A DNA stretch of 64,000 bases from Ahaetulla prasina (lineage: Eukaryota; Chordata; Lepidosauria; Squamata; Colubridae), in assembly GCF_028640845.1 (NCBI RefSeq), contig NC_080543.1, positions 98,693,825-98,757,824 on the forward strand, written 5' to 3'. How positions within the stretch are numbered: position 1 is the first letter of the stretch; each line of letters starts with the position of its first letter. The notes under the pieces were generated by a model. The model ran no database searches and was not told the DNA's origin. It worked only from the letters and a program-made list of their open reading frames with translations. The position numbers were made by a program, and so were the translations under genes. Shown one piece after another: positions 44,443 to 55,881 of this stretch.

Positions 44443-46620
44443 GTACTTGGAAGGATAAGTCAACTTTGTCAAGCTAATCAGCCACTAACATGCAATGAGT
44501 TCATTGGATTTTTCTCAGACCAAAACAAAACAAAACAACACTTCAAAACAATAAAAAAATAATATGCAAGGTCACTATCTTATAATATGACCATATGCTT
44601 CATAACAGAACTATAGAGAAATAATAATAACAGTTGATTGTGCCTGATCTGAGGGGGGGGGGGGCAAAATTATTAAAGGTTGTTTTTGTAGCAAGTTTAA
44701 CACAATGCTGACTGCTTTTCCAACTGAACTAAGAAATCTTCTTTACTGTTCTTTTAGTTAATTGATGGGATACTACAAGTACTAACATATATTTGTTTGG
44801 TTCATTGATTAAAAAATATTTTTGAATTATCTTTTAGCTCCTACCTGATAGGACCTCTTCCAAAACAACAACAACAAAAACTCAGAAACACTATTTAAAA
44901 GCAGAGTGCAATTAAAAAGAGAGAAAGATAGGGAAGGGAGATAAAAGGGTTTGAAACAGCTTGATATGCCAGGCAAAACAGTCATTAAAACATAGGTGGA
45001 GTTAATATATCCTACCTGCTTGCAAAGTAAAAGAAGGCCTACCTTTGTACCAACCTGTCAGACTTCTCCAACCTATGGGGGACATTGATTGATTTGACTG
45101 ATTACATGGCATCAAATTGATGTTGACTCTTAGCCACAACATATATAGATTTTCTCCATGACAATACAGGGGCAAAAGAGATCTATTGAAGCACATATTT
45201 AGATTCATGGTTAAAATTAGCTAGTCTGTAAAAATCACAGAAATCCACAGAATATGTTAAAAAAGTTGAAGTGGTGGCTTCAGCCATGGGATGGAGTCTA
45301 CTCTACTGACTTTGTTGATAGCCTCTCCAGATGCCTATGTTCAATGGAAATAAACATGTTATCCTTTTTTACGCAGTAATAGTTTTTACTTTCCTTAAGA
45401 TTTACTACTGATGTTTTTAAATATGCTTACCACCAATGGGAGATGTTTGCCCCTTGCTGATTGTTGCTTATGCACAAGTCCCAGCTTCCCTTTTTATTAG
45501 CCAAATTATCTGGCACTGGATTGTCACTGAGCAACATTAGGAGGATCACATTTCTACTTCCCCAGTAGTATACAGTTATTATAAATAAAAATAAATGCCT
45601 CTGCTTATCTACTCAGTAGTAAGCCCTACTGCTTAGTTTAAGGGACTCAATGATGCATCATTTGCAGACTTTGGATACCATTGGTAATACAGAATACAAG
45701 CCCTGTCAGAATTCCCCCCAAATACCACTTGGGAATGTAACTGCCCACCCCTCCTCAAAGAAAAGAAATTAAAGAGCAGCTCTGTTTCCCATATTACAAA
45801 CTCTATTTTTTGAATACTTTCCAGATCTCTGCTGGTTTAATTTCTTAGTCCCATCTGTTTCCCTCTTGCTGGCTATATTTGTTAGTGTTTCCTCAAGCGG
45901 CTTGCTGTACAGCATCTCTGGCACTCAGGAAGGGAGGTGGGGGAAAGGGGCATAGATTGATCATTTTATAGGACAGGGAAAGGTTTATTTTGGGCGGGAG
46001 TGTAGAGTGTATTTCATTGCTTCCTGCCCACCGATATAGGAGTCCTTCTTTGGAGAGACTGAGAGGTTGTGTGGGAAGCTGGAGAGGAAAATATAGCAGA
46101 GACTGTTTAGGTACAGCAAGGAGAAGGGAAAAGAGGTAGCTATGTCAGGAGGGCCATTAGAAAACTTATCTGTCTTTTTTACCTTGGCACGTAAAAGCTC
46201 CCGGCTCAGCATGCGATGTGTCAAATCTATCATTTGATATGTCAGGAACCATTATTCCCTCTTTTGTCACTAGTTTTGACCAAAGAATGAAAAATCGCTG
46301 TCTTACACAGACAAAATTATTGCTGAAAAAAAGGGCAACTCTGACACTCAGGAGCAGGCCAAGGTGAAACACAGGGAAATTCTCCTTAGATTAGGTCTGG
46401 GTTAAGAGAATATTGATCTGTGTGCTAAAAACTGTTGATCTCTCTGAGCAGAGAATGACAAATTGTGGCAAACAAAAAAATCGAGTGCCTCCAAGGACAT
46501 TCAAGAAGCTCTGCTGTCTTTTTTCCCCCTCAAGTTATTTATTTGCCCGGTGGTTAATTCTCATGAGAATTAAACTAAAATACACAAATATTTTACAGAC
46601 AGAAAAAACCCACAAAGAAC
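44443..46620. other. Mostly unrecognised
   Basis: Weak traces only. Near 45110-45165 GATGTTGACTCTTAGCCACA resembles a decayed reptile repeat. Near 45605-45650 CTACTCAGTAGTAAGCCCTA resembles the amniote repeat also traced at 31160. Confidence 0.4.
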
Positions 46621-46690
46621 AGTGAACATATATATATACATACATACATACATACATACATACATACATACATACATACATACACATATA
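46621..46690. repeat. (TACA)n microsatellite at PLE terminus
   Basis: TATATATATA grades into TACA units and back to CACATATATA, ending exactly at the end of the PLE. On the minus strand it is a (TGTA)n extension of the element's 3' end. Confidence 0.93.
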
Positions 46691-46747
46691 TATGTAGGTC
46701 TTTGGTTATTCGGGTTTTCTCCCACGTAAAATTGGAAGTGTCTTGGC

Positions 46748-46781
46748 GATGTTTCGACGAAGTCTCATTCGTCATCTTCAG
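46748..46781 (-). ncRNA. Hammerhead-like motif, left arm
   Basis: Reverse complement of the motif at 47776-47809 with one change: GAAACATC instead of GAAACGTC. If a hammerhead fold applies, the change removes one stem III pair next to the cleavage site. Confidence 0.35.
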
Positions 46782-46835
46782 GCTTCAGCTTTGTGCTTCT
46801 GGAAGCAATGTGGGATTGCAGCTGTTTCTTCCTTT

Positions 46836-47552
46836 TTAACTGCTAGTGGGGGTTTGAACTGATTGGGTGGGAGCTTGGCTGTGCTCTGATTGGATGGTGG
46901 GTTTTTTTGTGCTCTGATTGGATGGGGGTGTGTCCTGTTTCAGTGGGGGTTTGGTTGTGCTCAGATTAGTCTGAGTTGCAGGGGGATTTGAGCTGGTGAG
47001 CTGCATTGCTGTTGTTTGGCTTCGTGTTTGTGGTCTTGCTACATCTTCATAGTGGCTGTCTGTCTGCTGCATGTATGGATTGGAGGGGTTTGAAATGGTT
47101 AATGTTGCAGCTGCGGTCTGGCTTCTGGTCCTTGGTCGTGCTTCATAATCAGTGTGGGTTTGGGTCTGCTTTCTGGGTGGATGTGTGGTGGTGACATCCT
47201 GTGTGGACCTCGTGAGTGTGGGTCTGGTGTCATTCCTCGTGTTAGGGACTCGTTTGTCAATAAGGGTGGGTTTCCAAATGGCTGGTAGGCGGGAGGTATC
47301 ATCTCGTTTGTTCATGCTGTGTGGGCGTTTTTCTATCTCGATGGCTTCTCTGATTATTCTGTTATTGAAGTGTTCAGTTTTGGCGATAGTTCTGGTCTTT
47401 TTAAAGTCAATATCATGTCCTGTGGCTTTAAGGTGTTGCAACCGCAGCTGCAACATTAACCATTTCAAACCCCTCCAATCCATACATGCAGCAGACAGAC
47501 ACCCACTATGAAGATGTAGCAAGATCACAAACATGAAGCCGAACAACAGCAA
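46836..47552 (-). pseudogene. PLE endonuclease C-terminus and repeat-rich tail
   Basis: The minus-strand frame encodes LKATGHDIDFKKTRTIAKTE, HFNNRIIREAIEIEKRPHSM and DTSRLPAIWKPTLI. This matches the region ending the GIY-YIG endonuclease of Penelope-like elements (H-x-I-REA-IEI-K ... W-P). The Thr/Pro/Gln-rich tail includes 9-residue repeats around PPSNQSTKK and ends QSVQTPTSS. The first ~35 residues come from the inverted arm and are not native. RT and GIY-YIG core are absent. Confidence 0.75.
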
Positions 47553-47775
47553 TGCAGCTCACCAGCTCAAATCCCCCTGCAACTCAGACTAATCTGAGCA
47601 CAACCAAACCCCCACCCAAACAGGACACACCTCCATCCAATCAGAGCACAAAAAAACCCCCATCCAATCGGAGCACAGCCAAGCTCCCACCCAATCAGTT
47701 CAAACCCCCACTAGCAGTTAAAAAGGAAGAAACAGCTGCAATCCCACATTGCTTCCAGAAGCACGAAGCTGAAGC

Positions 47776-47809
47776 CTGAAGATGACGAATGAGACTTCGT
47801 CGAAACGTC
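47776..47809 (+). ncRNA. Hammerhead-like motif, right arm
   Basis: CTGAAGA is followed by an extra T, a perfect 6-bp hairpin GACGAA/TTCGTC with loop TGAGAC, then GAAACGTC. This mirrors CUGANGA, stem II, GAAA, minimal stem III AC/GU and cleavage base C. Minimal hammerheads are known in Penelope-like elements. The extra base after CTGAAGA departs from consensus and stem I is weak, so function is uncertain. Confidence 0.4.
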
Positions 47810-47866
47810 GCCAAGACACTTCCAATTTTACGCGGGAGAAAACCCGAACAACCAAAGACCTACATA

Positions 47867-48740
47867 CAAACACCCGTGAAACAGAGAGACAGAGAGACAG
47901 AGAGATGTGATAGGCTGATCAGAGATAATCTTCCAGATATATAGATTAGCTGAGGTGATGGATGGGGCAAATATCAATATGTCTGTGTCCTTTATGTGAT
48001 AGGCAAGCTTTACCATTAGCCAGAGTGAAGTGCCTGACTTGAGGATCTGATCCTAAGATAATAAAGGGAGTAATAGCAACTTAGATGACAGAACTTGTTT
48101 TCTCAACCCTCATATCCTCAATATCTGAGCTATCCTATTACTTTATAGTGCAGTGGTGGAGGCTCTCCCAGCTTAATACTGAAGTTTCAAACGCCAGTCT
48201 GATCGCTCTTGTTCTTTGCCTCAGGCAGCAAAATGCCTCAGGCTATGTTTGTTTACATGCATTTAAATACCTTGTTCCTGTTTAACATGTTCAGAAAGTT
48301 TGTGAGAGGGATAAGTAGATGTCAAGATTTTCCAATACAGTAGAGTGTGTTGTCTGTTTGAAGAAAGTGTAAGGGATGTGTGAGGGATCTGATTTGTAGA
48401 GTCCAACTGCTCTGACAATCCTGGGATACCAGCAACTGAGCCCCCAAATGTTATTGGCATTTTCAATTAGAGAGGCCACGCTAGACACAGTCTCTAACAT
48501 TTTTTTAAATATTTTACTAAAAGACTATAAACCACCATAAATAAAAGACTAATTAAAAGAATGATAACAAATATAAATAAGTAATAGGTAATATAATAAA
48601 ATAAATAAGGAAGAAAAAAGTCAAAGTAATAATTGATCCATCAAAGGAAGAAGATGGGAAGAAGGCGACGAGCAGCACAGAGAGAGCAAAATTGTTTAGT
48701 TCCTTTTCGTATCTGTCTTCATGCAAAAGGGGAAAAAAAC
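47867..48740. other. No recognised gene; short ACAGAGAG tract
   Basis: Simple (ACAGAGAG)n at 47881-47905 follows the PLE. AT-rich sequence near 48500-48640 looks like a retroelement 3'UTR but lacks a diagnostic block. Confidence 0.45.
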
Positions 48741-49045
48741 CTAACCTATCAAAAGCAGCATCATGAGTGACAGAACAAGAATGAAGGTCAAAATAGGCAA
48801 GGAATCTACCTTGGGCCAGTTCAGATCACCAACACCAGCTAGTTTATATTCCAGGATTCCAAAGGAGCTGGCAGATGTGATCTCAGAAGCACTGAGAAAA
48901 TTCTTTCAGAACTCCTGGAGCACTGGAAAAGAATTGATGTGGTTCAATCTTAATAAAGGGAAAAAAGTGAATCCAGGAAACTACAGACCAATCAGCTTGA
49001 CATCAATACCTGGGGAAATGGTCAGTAAAACACAACATTAATATT
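48741..49045 (+). pseudogene. CR1 reverse transcriptase fragment
   Basis: The frame encodes LYSRIPKELADVISEALRKF, then SWSTGKE and KKVNPGNYRPISLTSIPGEM. This is the N-terminal RT block of CR1 (IPKELAD-VI ... NYRPISLTSIPG). It is cut at both ends and is not part of the CR1 copy at 33258. Confidence 0.85.
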
Positions 49046-49863
49046 GTTTAAGGAAGGGAAGTTGTTTCTTTTTTTAATGTGATTTTCAATTCTATTCCAA
49101 ACTATGTTTTATAGTTTCCAAAAATGCTTTTCCCAGATAAAAGAGGCTTTTGTTTTTCCATATTCTCAAACTGCTAGGAATTTCTTTGAAATTTATCTTG
49201 AGTTTAATTTATTGTTGAAATAGATACTATTCCTATTTTTGTTCTTTTCTGCTACATAGTTCTCCATTTCTTAGAAACCTTCCTTCTACCTACATTAACC
49301 AATTTGGGGGAAAAAACAAAACTCTGAGTGGTTTTTCTTGTTTTATTTTCTACAGCATCGTCAGCCATTCTGAGCTCCCTCTTCTCTTTCTGAGAAAACA
49401 GGGAGAAGAATGATTTATTTGAATGAACTTGGATCTGTTCAGAAAGCCAAGGATTCCTTGAAAATTCTTTTCCATATCCAGAACACCCCAAACAGTTGTC
49501 TATATGAAAAGGTGCAGCTTTGCATAGAATGAGAGGAAGAGGACAGGAACCAGGAATATATCCTGCAAAACCATATAAAGATATTTGCTTTTGCAAATGA
49601 ATCCATGAAGGTGGATTCTATTATACAATTAAATGGCAACCAGTTTACTTCAGATTCTTTGATTTCAATTGAAAGCAAATGTTTTCCACTAAGTGCAAAT
49701 TTATGTTAACTGCTTGCTCTCGGCCAGAAAATGTTCACTTGAACTGAAATTTATGGAGGTGGGAAAAAACCACTTATAAACACTTAAATTAATTTAAATG
49801 ATATTTCAGTAACAAATCCATACAATAAGGTTTTTGTTTTCATAAATACAGATACTAGGTATG
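49046..49863. other. No recognised feature
   Basis: AT-rich, unassigned. Confidence 0.5.
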
Positions 49864-49943
49864 GATGGAAGGAAGGAAGGAAGGAAGGAAGGAAGGAAGG
49901 AAGGAAGGAAGGAAGGAAGGAAGGAAGGAAGGAAGGAAGGAAG
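49864..49943. repeat. (GGAA)n microsatellite, about 20 units
   Basis: Uninterrupted GGAA repeat. GGAA arrays can bind ETS-family factors in some contexts; no evidence here beyond the array. Confidence 0.97.
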
Positions 49944-52900
49944 ATGTAAATTCTTGTTCATTGTTCTCAATTTTACAACTGTTCCAGCAACTAATCTAGC
50001 TCTTAAAAATGGGAAAGTACTTAATGTCTCAGTGGAAGTTTGTGATTTGTTTTCAAAATTCCTTAGTCTGCTAGGAATCAGGTTCTAACTGCAGATTTTC
50101 AGGTTCTACATGCAGATATCCATTCCATTAATAATGGTAGGAATCTTATGTTGGTGAATTTAATGCATTTACATCTCCTACAGCCAAAGACTAAAAATTT
50201 TGAGGTGTATCTTATATATGCAGGAGAGCCAATTGCCAGAATGGCAATGATATTGGTTCAATATCATTGTATTTAGTAGATAAAGAGGACAAACATCACA
50301 GTTTATATCTTGATATGTTGAAGGAAGAAACTTGAAGGAAATATTACTTGGCACCAAGCACGGACAATTATTTCAGACTTAGTTGTGGATTTTCTGAGTT
50401 TTTTATGCCTGTGATAGACCATTCTAGCCAATCTTATAATGTGAGGCTTACAATCTCAGTAATATATTACTGAAGAGAATATTATATGAAGAGAATATTT
50501 ATAGCTCAGAATTGAACTGTGAAGTTCTTGATACTCTCTGAGGTAGTATAATCAGTGCTAGGGAGGGAGTGAGAGTTTGCTCAAATTTTATATACTGCTT
50601 GCCCTGCCAATGTTGGTGGGAGTATTCTTGGTGGTTCCTTAATTAGGCTGTTGCTTATGATTTGTCTGAGTTGGCAGCTCCAACTAGGGTTTTGATTGCT
50701 GGCCAGTATTTGTGGTATTTTAGTTTTTTTAATCATCTCTTTTGAATGATATGTAGATGTCGTTTATCTCTATGTGCCTACTGATAACTGATTTGTCTGA
50801 ATGCCAGGCTTCCAGGATTCTAGGTTTTTAAATAAAATACCTATTTTATTTATGTTATCAAGATTTATTAATATCTTCTATTTCTTATTGAAATGTTATT
50901 ACTGTGATAATATATTCCCAATGAGATCTAGCAAATGCATGAGAAAAGAGTGAAAATGGAATGAATAAGAAGGAAGATATCCATTCCATACAAGTTGATG
51001 GATATTTCAAACAAGAGTTGAAACAAAATTGCAGAGCTCAGCTACTATTTAAGATCTTGGTCTGGCTATCATATTCCAGTTTAAAAATACTTGAAATATT
51101 ACACAATCATATCTTATATGAAAACTTCCCAGGAGCAATTTTGGGAATCCACAGATATCATATAAGCATATCATAGACAACCTGTCACTTGTGAACACTA
51201 TGTTTCTCCCCATGTAGTAATAGAATGCCTATCCTTGAAAATGAATCTTCAAAGGTCCAACTATGGTCTCGAAATCTGTGGTAGCATTTATTAGAAAAGT
51301 TAATCTAACCAACTGTTCAATCTATTGTTTTAAATCAGAGTGAGCCTTGTCATTTCATTTTCATCCATTTTCGTTTAACTGTTCAGCATTTTTTTTAAAA
51401 AGAGGACATTTGAATCAGTATGCTTAGGAGAATTTAGTCCACACCAAATATACATTATTCAAGAAATATGAACACCGATGAGAGACCCATGGATACATTC
51501 CTCACTGCCATGTAAATGATGCAGAGCAGCTGCCCATACTTTGGTCACTTTGTGCTATTCTGAGTTTAGATTCGAAGCAGGAAGAAAAGAGGAAGTAAGT
51601 ATCAGCAGATAACATATCTAATTTTCAAACATAGATGGATGGAGTTTGATAAATGGGCATAGATTTGTGTAAAAAAATAGAGCCTAGCAGCAGAATTTGT
51701 GCTAATGTCCAAAGAAAAATCCTCAGAGAAATGCCTTAAACAAAAGTTAATTGGCTTTAAAGGAAGTTCAATCTTAATTCGACACATACATCCCTTGGCA
51801 TTGGAATCAAAAGTGTACAGACATAATCAAATTTATCCAAAAGATCTATATGTTTTACCAATAATAAAATGGCAGTATGTGTCCGCAGGTCCCCGTGTCT
51901 TATTAGGGAATCTGAGGAGAGCAATGAATTGAATCTTTAGTCCCAGGAGGATGAAGGGATGGGACCAGTCATAGAGATAGGATTGAAAGAAGAAGAAGCA
52001 GGGTTACTATAATATTTAAAACACTAAGAGGTTCAATCATCAGTCCAGTAATACTATGATTACTTAATAAGTGTAAAATCTTAACACAGCTAACTTGATT
52101 TCTGGTCCATACTAAAATAGTGCAACCACTGATAGTTAGTGATTAATGACAATGTCAGAAGCTACACCAGTGTAAAATAAATGAAAAGAAAACTGTGGTA
52201 TAATATAGAAGATGTGGAAGTAATAAATATCTTTAGCAAGCATTATAGAAAAATAATTAGAAATGCAATGGTAGATGTCTGTGTTTACAATCTCAATCAA
52301 CATCTATAGATTGGTGCAAAACTAATAAAGATATGCTGTATGTTTCCTTTTATTTGCAATGTCAGTTATCTCAGAAAGACTCAAATTCATAAAAAGATAA
52401 TAAAAGAATACCCAAGATTCAAAAGTAGGCGAAATAATTTATTTGGTTTGTTACATGCTTTTTTAAATAAAAGAGTTGAAAAAATATTTCAGGTTCATTT
52501 CTATTAAGTTCTGTTTCCTTGTTTTACATGTATTTTATGTTACTAACACACATTTGAAGACTGCTTTAGCATTTTACATAAGAAATATTCAAATAAAACT
52601 ACAATTTATATCAGTTTGAGATCCAAATCATGTTGATCTTAGATAAGGTACAGTCTTAGGTACAATCTTTGTTTTCCCCATTATATTCACTCAGAGCTAT
52701 CCACAATGATAATCACTGGCTTCAAAATTGTGGGCTTGTCCATGATATCAAAACCTCACTCAGTTTTAATGTGCGTGACTCACATTGCATACAATAAAAA
52801 GGAGCAAGACTTTGATCCTACGGTCACATCTGCTATTTTGAAGGTTGTGACTATATCTAAAGATGCTCCTTATATTGTTGACTATTCTATTCTCTTCCAT

Positions 52901-52989
52901 AAAGGTACCAAAAAGAAAATATGAATGCTTTTCTCCTGTGGATACTACTATGCTTTGATGCTAATAGGGAGGTAATAGTAATATAAATT
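49944..52989. other. No recognised feature
   Basis: Three kilobases of AT-rich sequence with no TE boundaries, tandem arrays or conserved coding blocks recognised. Confidence 0.5.
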
Positions 52990-53140
52990 GTGGGTGCTTC
53001 AACACTGGAGGTTTTTAAGAAGAGATTGGACAATCATTTGTCCAATTTGTCTGAAATGGTATAGGGTTTCCTGTTTGAGCAGGGAGTTGGACGAGAAAGC
53101 CTCCAAGGTCCCTTCCAACTCTGTTATTCTGTTATTTTGT
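52990..53140 (+). repeat. CR1 3' end fragment
   Basis: CAACACTGGAGGTTTTTAAG, GATTGGACAATCATTTGTCC and CCTCCAAGGTCCCTTCCAAC match the last part of the CR1 at 33289-33420 in opposite orientation, ending in TTCTGTTATTCTG-type tail repeats. Confidence 0.88.
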
Positions 53141-53431
53141 TAAATGGTTGACACATTGCTGATCTGACATTTCTGCCTTTATAGTAGCATGCTTCTTTTG
53201 CAATTTAGATCACTTCCGAACCCCTTAGCTTTTATTGCTTTATTTCTTAATAAAAGATATTTTTAACTGTTTAACTTTCTTGCCAACAATATCTTATCTT
53301 TCATGATGGAGCAATTGAGAAGACGGAGAAAATAAGATTCATCTACCTGGTGACCTAGCAGAAGCTTTAGCAGAGTTTAGCCTAAATCCAGAAGAATAAG
53401 AAAAAAGGTACTGACCTTCTCACAGTGGTAT

Positions 53432-54067
53432 TTATTTATTTATTTTATTTATTTTATTCAATTTTTATACCGCCCTTCTCCCGAAGGACTCAGGGCAGTG
53501 TACAGCCATGTAAAAATCACAATATAAACATTAAAAGAAATTAAAACAAGCATATTATAAGGTGGCCGAATTTAAAACATTTAAAACATTAAAATATAAA
53601 TAAACCCACTAAAATTTTAAGCCAGTCCCGCTTGAATAAATAGGTGCATTTTCAGCTCACGGCGAAAGGTCCGAAGATCAGGCACTTGACGTAACCCAGG
53701 GGGAAGCTCGTTCCAGAGCGTAGGAGCTCCCACAGAGAAGGCCCTACCTCTGGGGGCCGCCAGCCGACATTGTTTGGCGGACGGCACCCTGAGAAGGCCC
53801 TCTCTGTGAGAGCGTACGGGTCGGTGGGAGGCAAAAGGTAACAGCAGGCGGTCCCGTAAGTACCCGGGTCCTAAGCCATGGAGCGCTTTAAAGGTGGTGA
53901 CCAGAATCTTAAAGCGCACCCGGAAAACCACAGGAAGCCAGTGCAGACTGCGCAGGATTGGTGTTACATGGGAGCAACGAGTTGCTCCCACTATTACCCG
54001 CGCAGCTGCATTCTGGACTAACTGCAGCCTCTGGGTGCACTTCAAGGGCAGCCCCATGTAGAGAGCA
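53432..54067 (-). mobile_element. L2-clade LINE 3' fragment
   Basis: 636-bp 5'-truncated copy. The frame from 54060 to 53617 encodes LKCTQRLQLVQNAAARVIVG, LHWLPVVFRVRFKILVTTFK, LGPGYLRDRLLLP and the end FIQAGLA, intact over ~145 codons. The 3'UTR matches the other L2 copies. TGGTAT occurs at 53426-53431 and 54068-54073, a probable 6-bp target duplication. Confidence 0.9.
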
Positions 54068-54073
54068 TGGTAT

Positions 54074-54435
54074 GAATGATGAACCAACTTTTAGACTGAT
54101 TCCAGGAAAATATTAATGGATAATTTGAAGCAGAATTTTTTAAAAATCCAATTGGAGATTGGCTTGTTTAGTTTTTAGTAAAAAAAATAAATGGTGGAGC
54201 TGAAAGTTCTGTTGAATGAGTCATGTGAAATAAGAATTCCTCAGCCTGAAAACTCTGATGAAGAATTTGCAGCAGATGTGGCAAATATTTGAAGATAAAC
54301 AAATACATACAGAATGAACTGATATTGATAGAGACTCATAGTAATAGTTTACATTTATAAACATTCTTCACACACTAAGCATCATCAGCCTTTAGCAGCT
54401 TTCATGAAAACAAAACCTACAAGTAAGATTTAAGT
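54074..54435. other. No recognised feature
   Basis: Short AT-rich interval. Confidence 0.5.
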
Positions 54436-54437
54436 TA

Positions 54438-54807
54438 CCGTATATACTCGAATATAAGCCGATCCGAGTATAAGCCGAGGTCCCCAATTTTACCCCAAAA
54501 ACTGGGGTAAACTGGGGACTCGAGTATAAGCCGAGGGTGGGAAATGAGGCACCTACCGGTTGAAACCCTCCTCCTCAGCTGAGAAGGCTGGCTCCCCGCC
54601 CGCCCTCTCACTGCACCGCAGGGCTTCCGTCCGCAAATGTGAAAAAGAAAAAAAACTCGAGTATAAGCCGTATATACTCGAGTATAAGCGAGGGCTTAAA
54701 AAAACAAACTCGAGTATAAGCCGTATAGACCCGAGTATAAGCCGAGGGGACGTTTTTCAGCACAAAAAACGTGCTGAAAAACTCGGCTTATACTCGAGTA
54801 TATACGG
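54438..54807. mobile_element. MITE with TA target (CTCGAGTATAAGCC family)
   Basis: Ends CCGTATATACTCGAATATAA and TTATACTCGAGTATATACGG are inverted repeats flanked by TA at 54436-54437 and 54808-54809. The motif CTCGAGTATAAGCC and variants recur internally about eight times in both orientations. A GTTTTTCAGCAC / GTGCTGAAAAAC hairpin lies near the right end. The centre is unrelated GC-rich sequence. No transposase. Confidence 0.85.
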
Positions 54808-54809
54808 TA

Positions 54810-55873
54810 CTCATCATGTGTGTTTCCATTTCCATTTAGCTGTAAAAAAAAACCTACAGTTATTTTGTTTTCAGAGTCCTGAGATGTACTATGCTCCAGC
54901 ATATTTTACATTTCTCAAGGCAAGCAGGGCTCCAAGAATGGAAGGAAACCAAGAAGATAACAATGCACTTCTGTATCATCCACAATGTAAAGCTCAGGTA
55001 GCAACGATACACAAAGGGATGAATCTTCATTCTTTTTCCAGCAACTTTCAGTTTACTTTTCCTTGCTGGCATGAAAAGTTTCAGAACTCTGTGGTTGAAA
55101 AGTTATTCTTACAGGATCATCTGGTTAAAAGAGTAGCAGTCCTTTTTAATTTTTCTACTTCTTTTTTTTTTTTTAAAAAGGATGGATTTTCTATATTATG
55201 ATTTAAGCATGTCCTATCTGGAAACTCAAGTAAATGGTAAGAGCATCTTTCTTTTTTTTTCTTTTCTTTTTTTTACTTTTTCTGTTTTATATATATATAT
55301 CAACATAAAATATACCATCAAAAAACAAGAAATTAATTATAAGAGATTGTAGGAAAAAGAAGGGTAGGAATGCTGTTAAGGGGGAAATAGGCAACACAAC
55401 CCAGATGTGAGAACCATGGGGAGCAAGCATTTCAAAGAGACTTTGCCTGACTTATCTAAGATCCATCCTGGAAAAAGAGACTGGCACCATTTCTTCCATT
55501 TCTGAGTTCTGGAGTAATTTGGGCATCTACATGCAAGGTGATGCTTGTCTCCATATGCTTTGCATTTCACAGCTGATTCAGGGCAGAGAAATTTACTAAG
55601 GCAGGTTGGTACCAGGTGTCATTTTTATTCTGCTCTCTCTCTCTCATCTTATTTATAAGCAACTTCAGTCACTGAAGCTGTTGCATACATCAAACCTATC
55701 CCTTAAATTGTTTATTTCATGATACAGAAAGAAACTGCTTCCCTTATGTACTCATTAAAGCTAGAATAACCTAAAGCCAATCCCTTTGAGACAGTATTTT
55801 TTCCAGTGGTTCCAGAAAGTTCTGTAACCTTTTGATGAAGCTATAGAGAGACACAGAAATGTTATTTCTTGCC
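54810..55873. other. Mostly unrecognised
   Basis: Poly-T/poly-A runs at 55160-55280 and a short AT repeat near 55291. A minus-strand frame around 55376-55570 is Cys/Lys-rich (KHHLACRCPNYSRTQKWKKW) and may be repeat-derived, but I cannot place it. Confidence 0.4.
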
Positions 55874-55881
55874 TGGTGTAC

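Larger units (their letters stand above)
46691..47866 (-). mobile_element. Penelope-like element 3' end in an inverted repeat
   Basis: Two ~426-bp arms (46691-47117 and 47441-47866) are reverse complements with about 4% differences by eye. They flank a 323-bp core. The core and left arm, read on the minus strand, form a normal 3' end: endonuclease C-terminus, repeat-rich tail, hammerhead-like motif, terminus CCAAAGACCTACATA. The right arm is an inverted extra copy of the last part, attached where the 5' truncation lies. Complex inverted structures with LTR-like repeats are known for PLEs. Confidence 0.82.

Noticed and set aside
46621..46690. CRISPR-like or satellite array
   Set aside because: It is a simple TACA microsatellite with no spacers.
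46836..47552. A complete novel 238-residue gene
   Set aside because: The N-terminal part is translation of an inverted terminal copy and the remainder is a PLE endonuclease end, so it is a TE fragment, not a host gene.
49861..50088. Poly-(RKEG) protein
   Set aside because: Translation of the (GGAA)n repeat.
54560..55201. 213-codon plus-strand frame
   Set aside because: It runs from MITE sequence into unrelated flanking DNA with poly-Phe and poly-Lys runs; no domain and no coherent composition.
55376..55570. Cys/His-containing minus-strand frame as a possible zinc-finger exon
   Set aside because: No regular CCHH or CCHC spacing, no supported splice context, and frame length is near chance for this composition.
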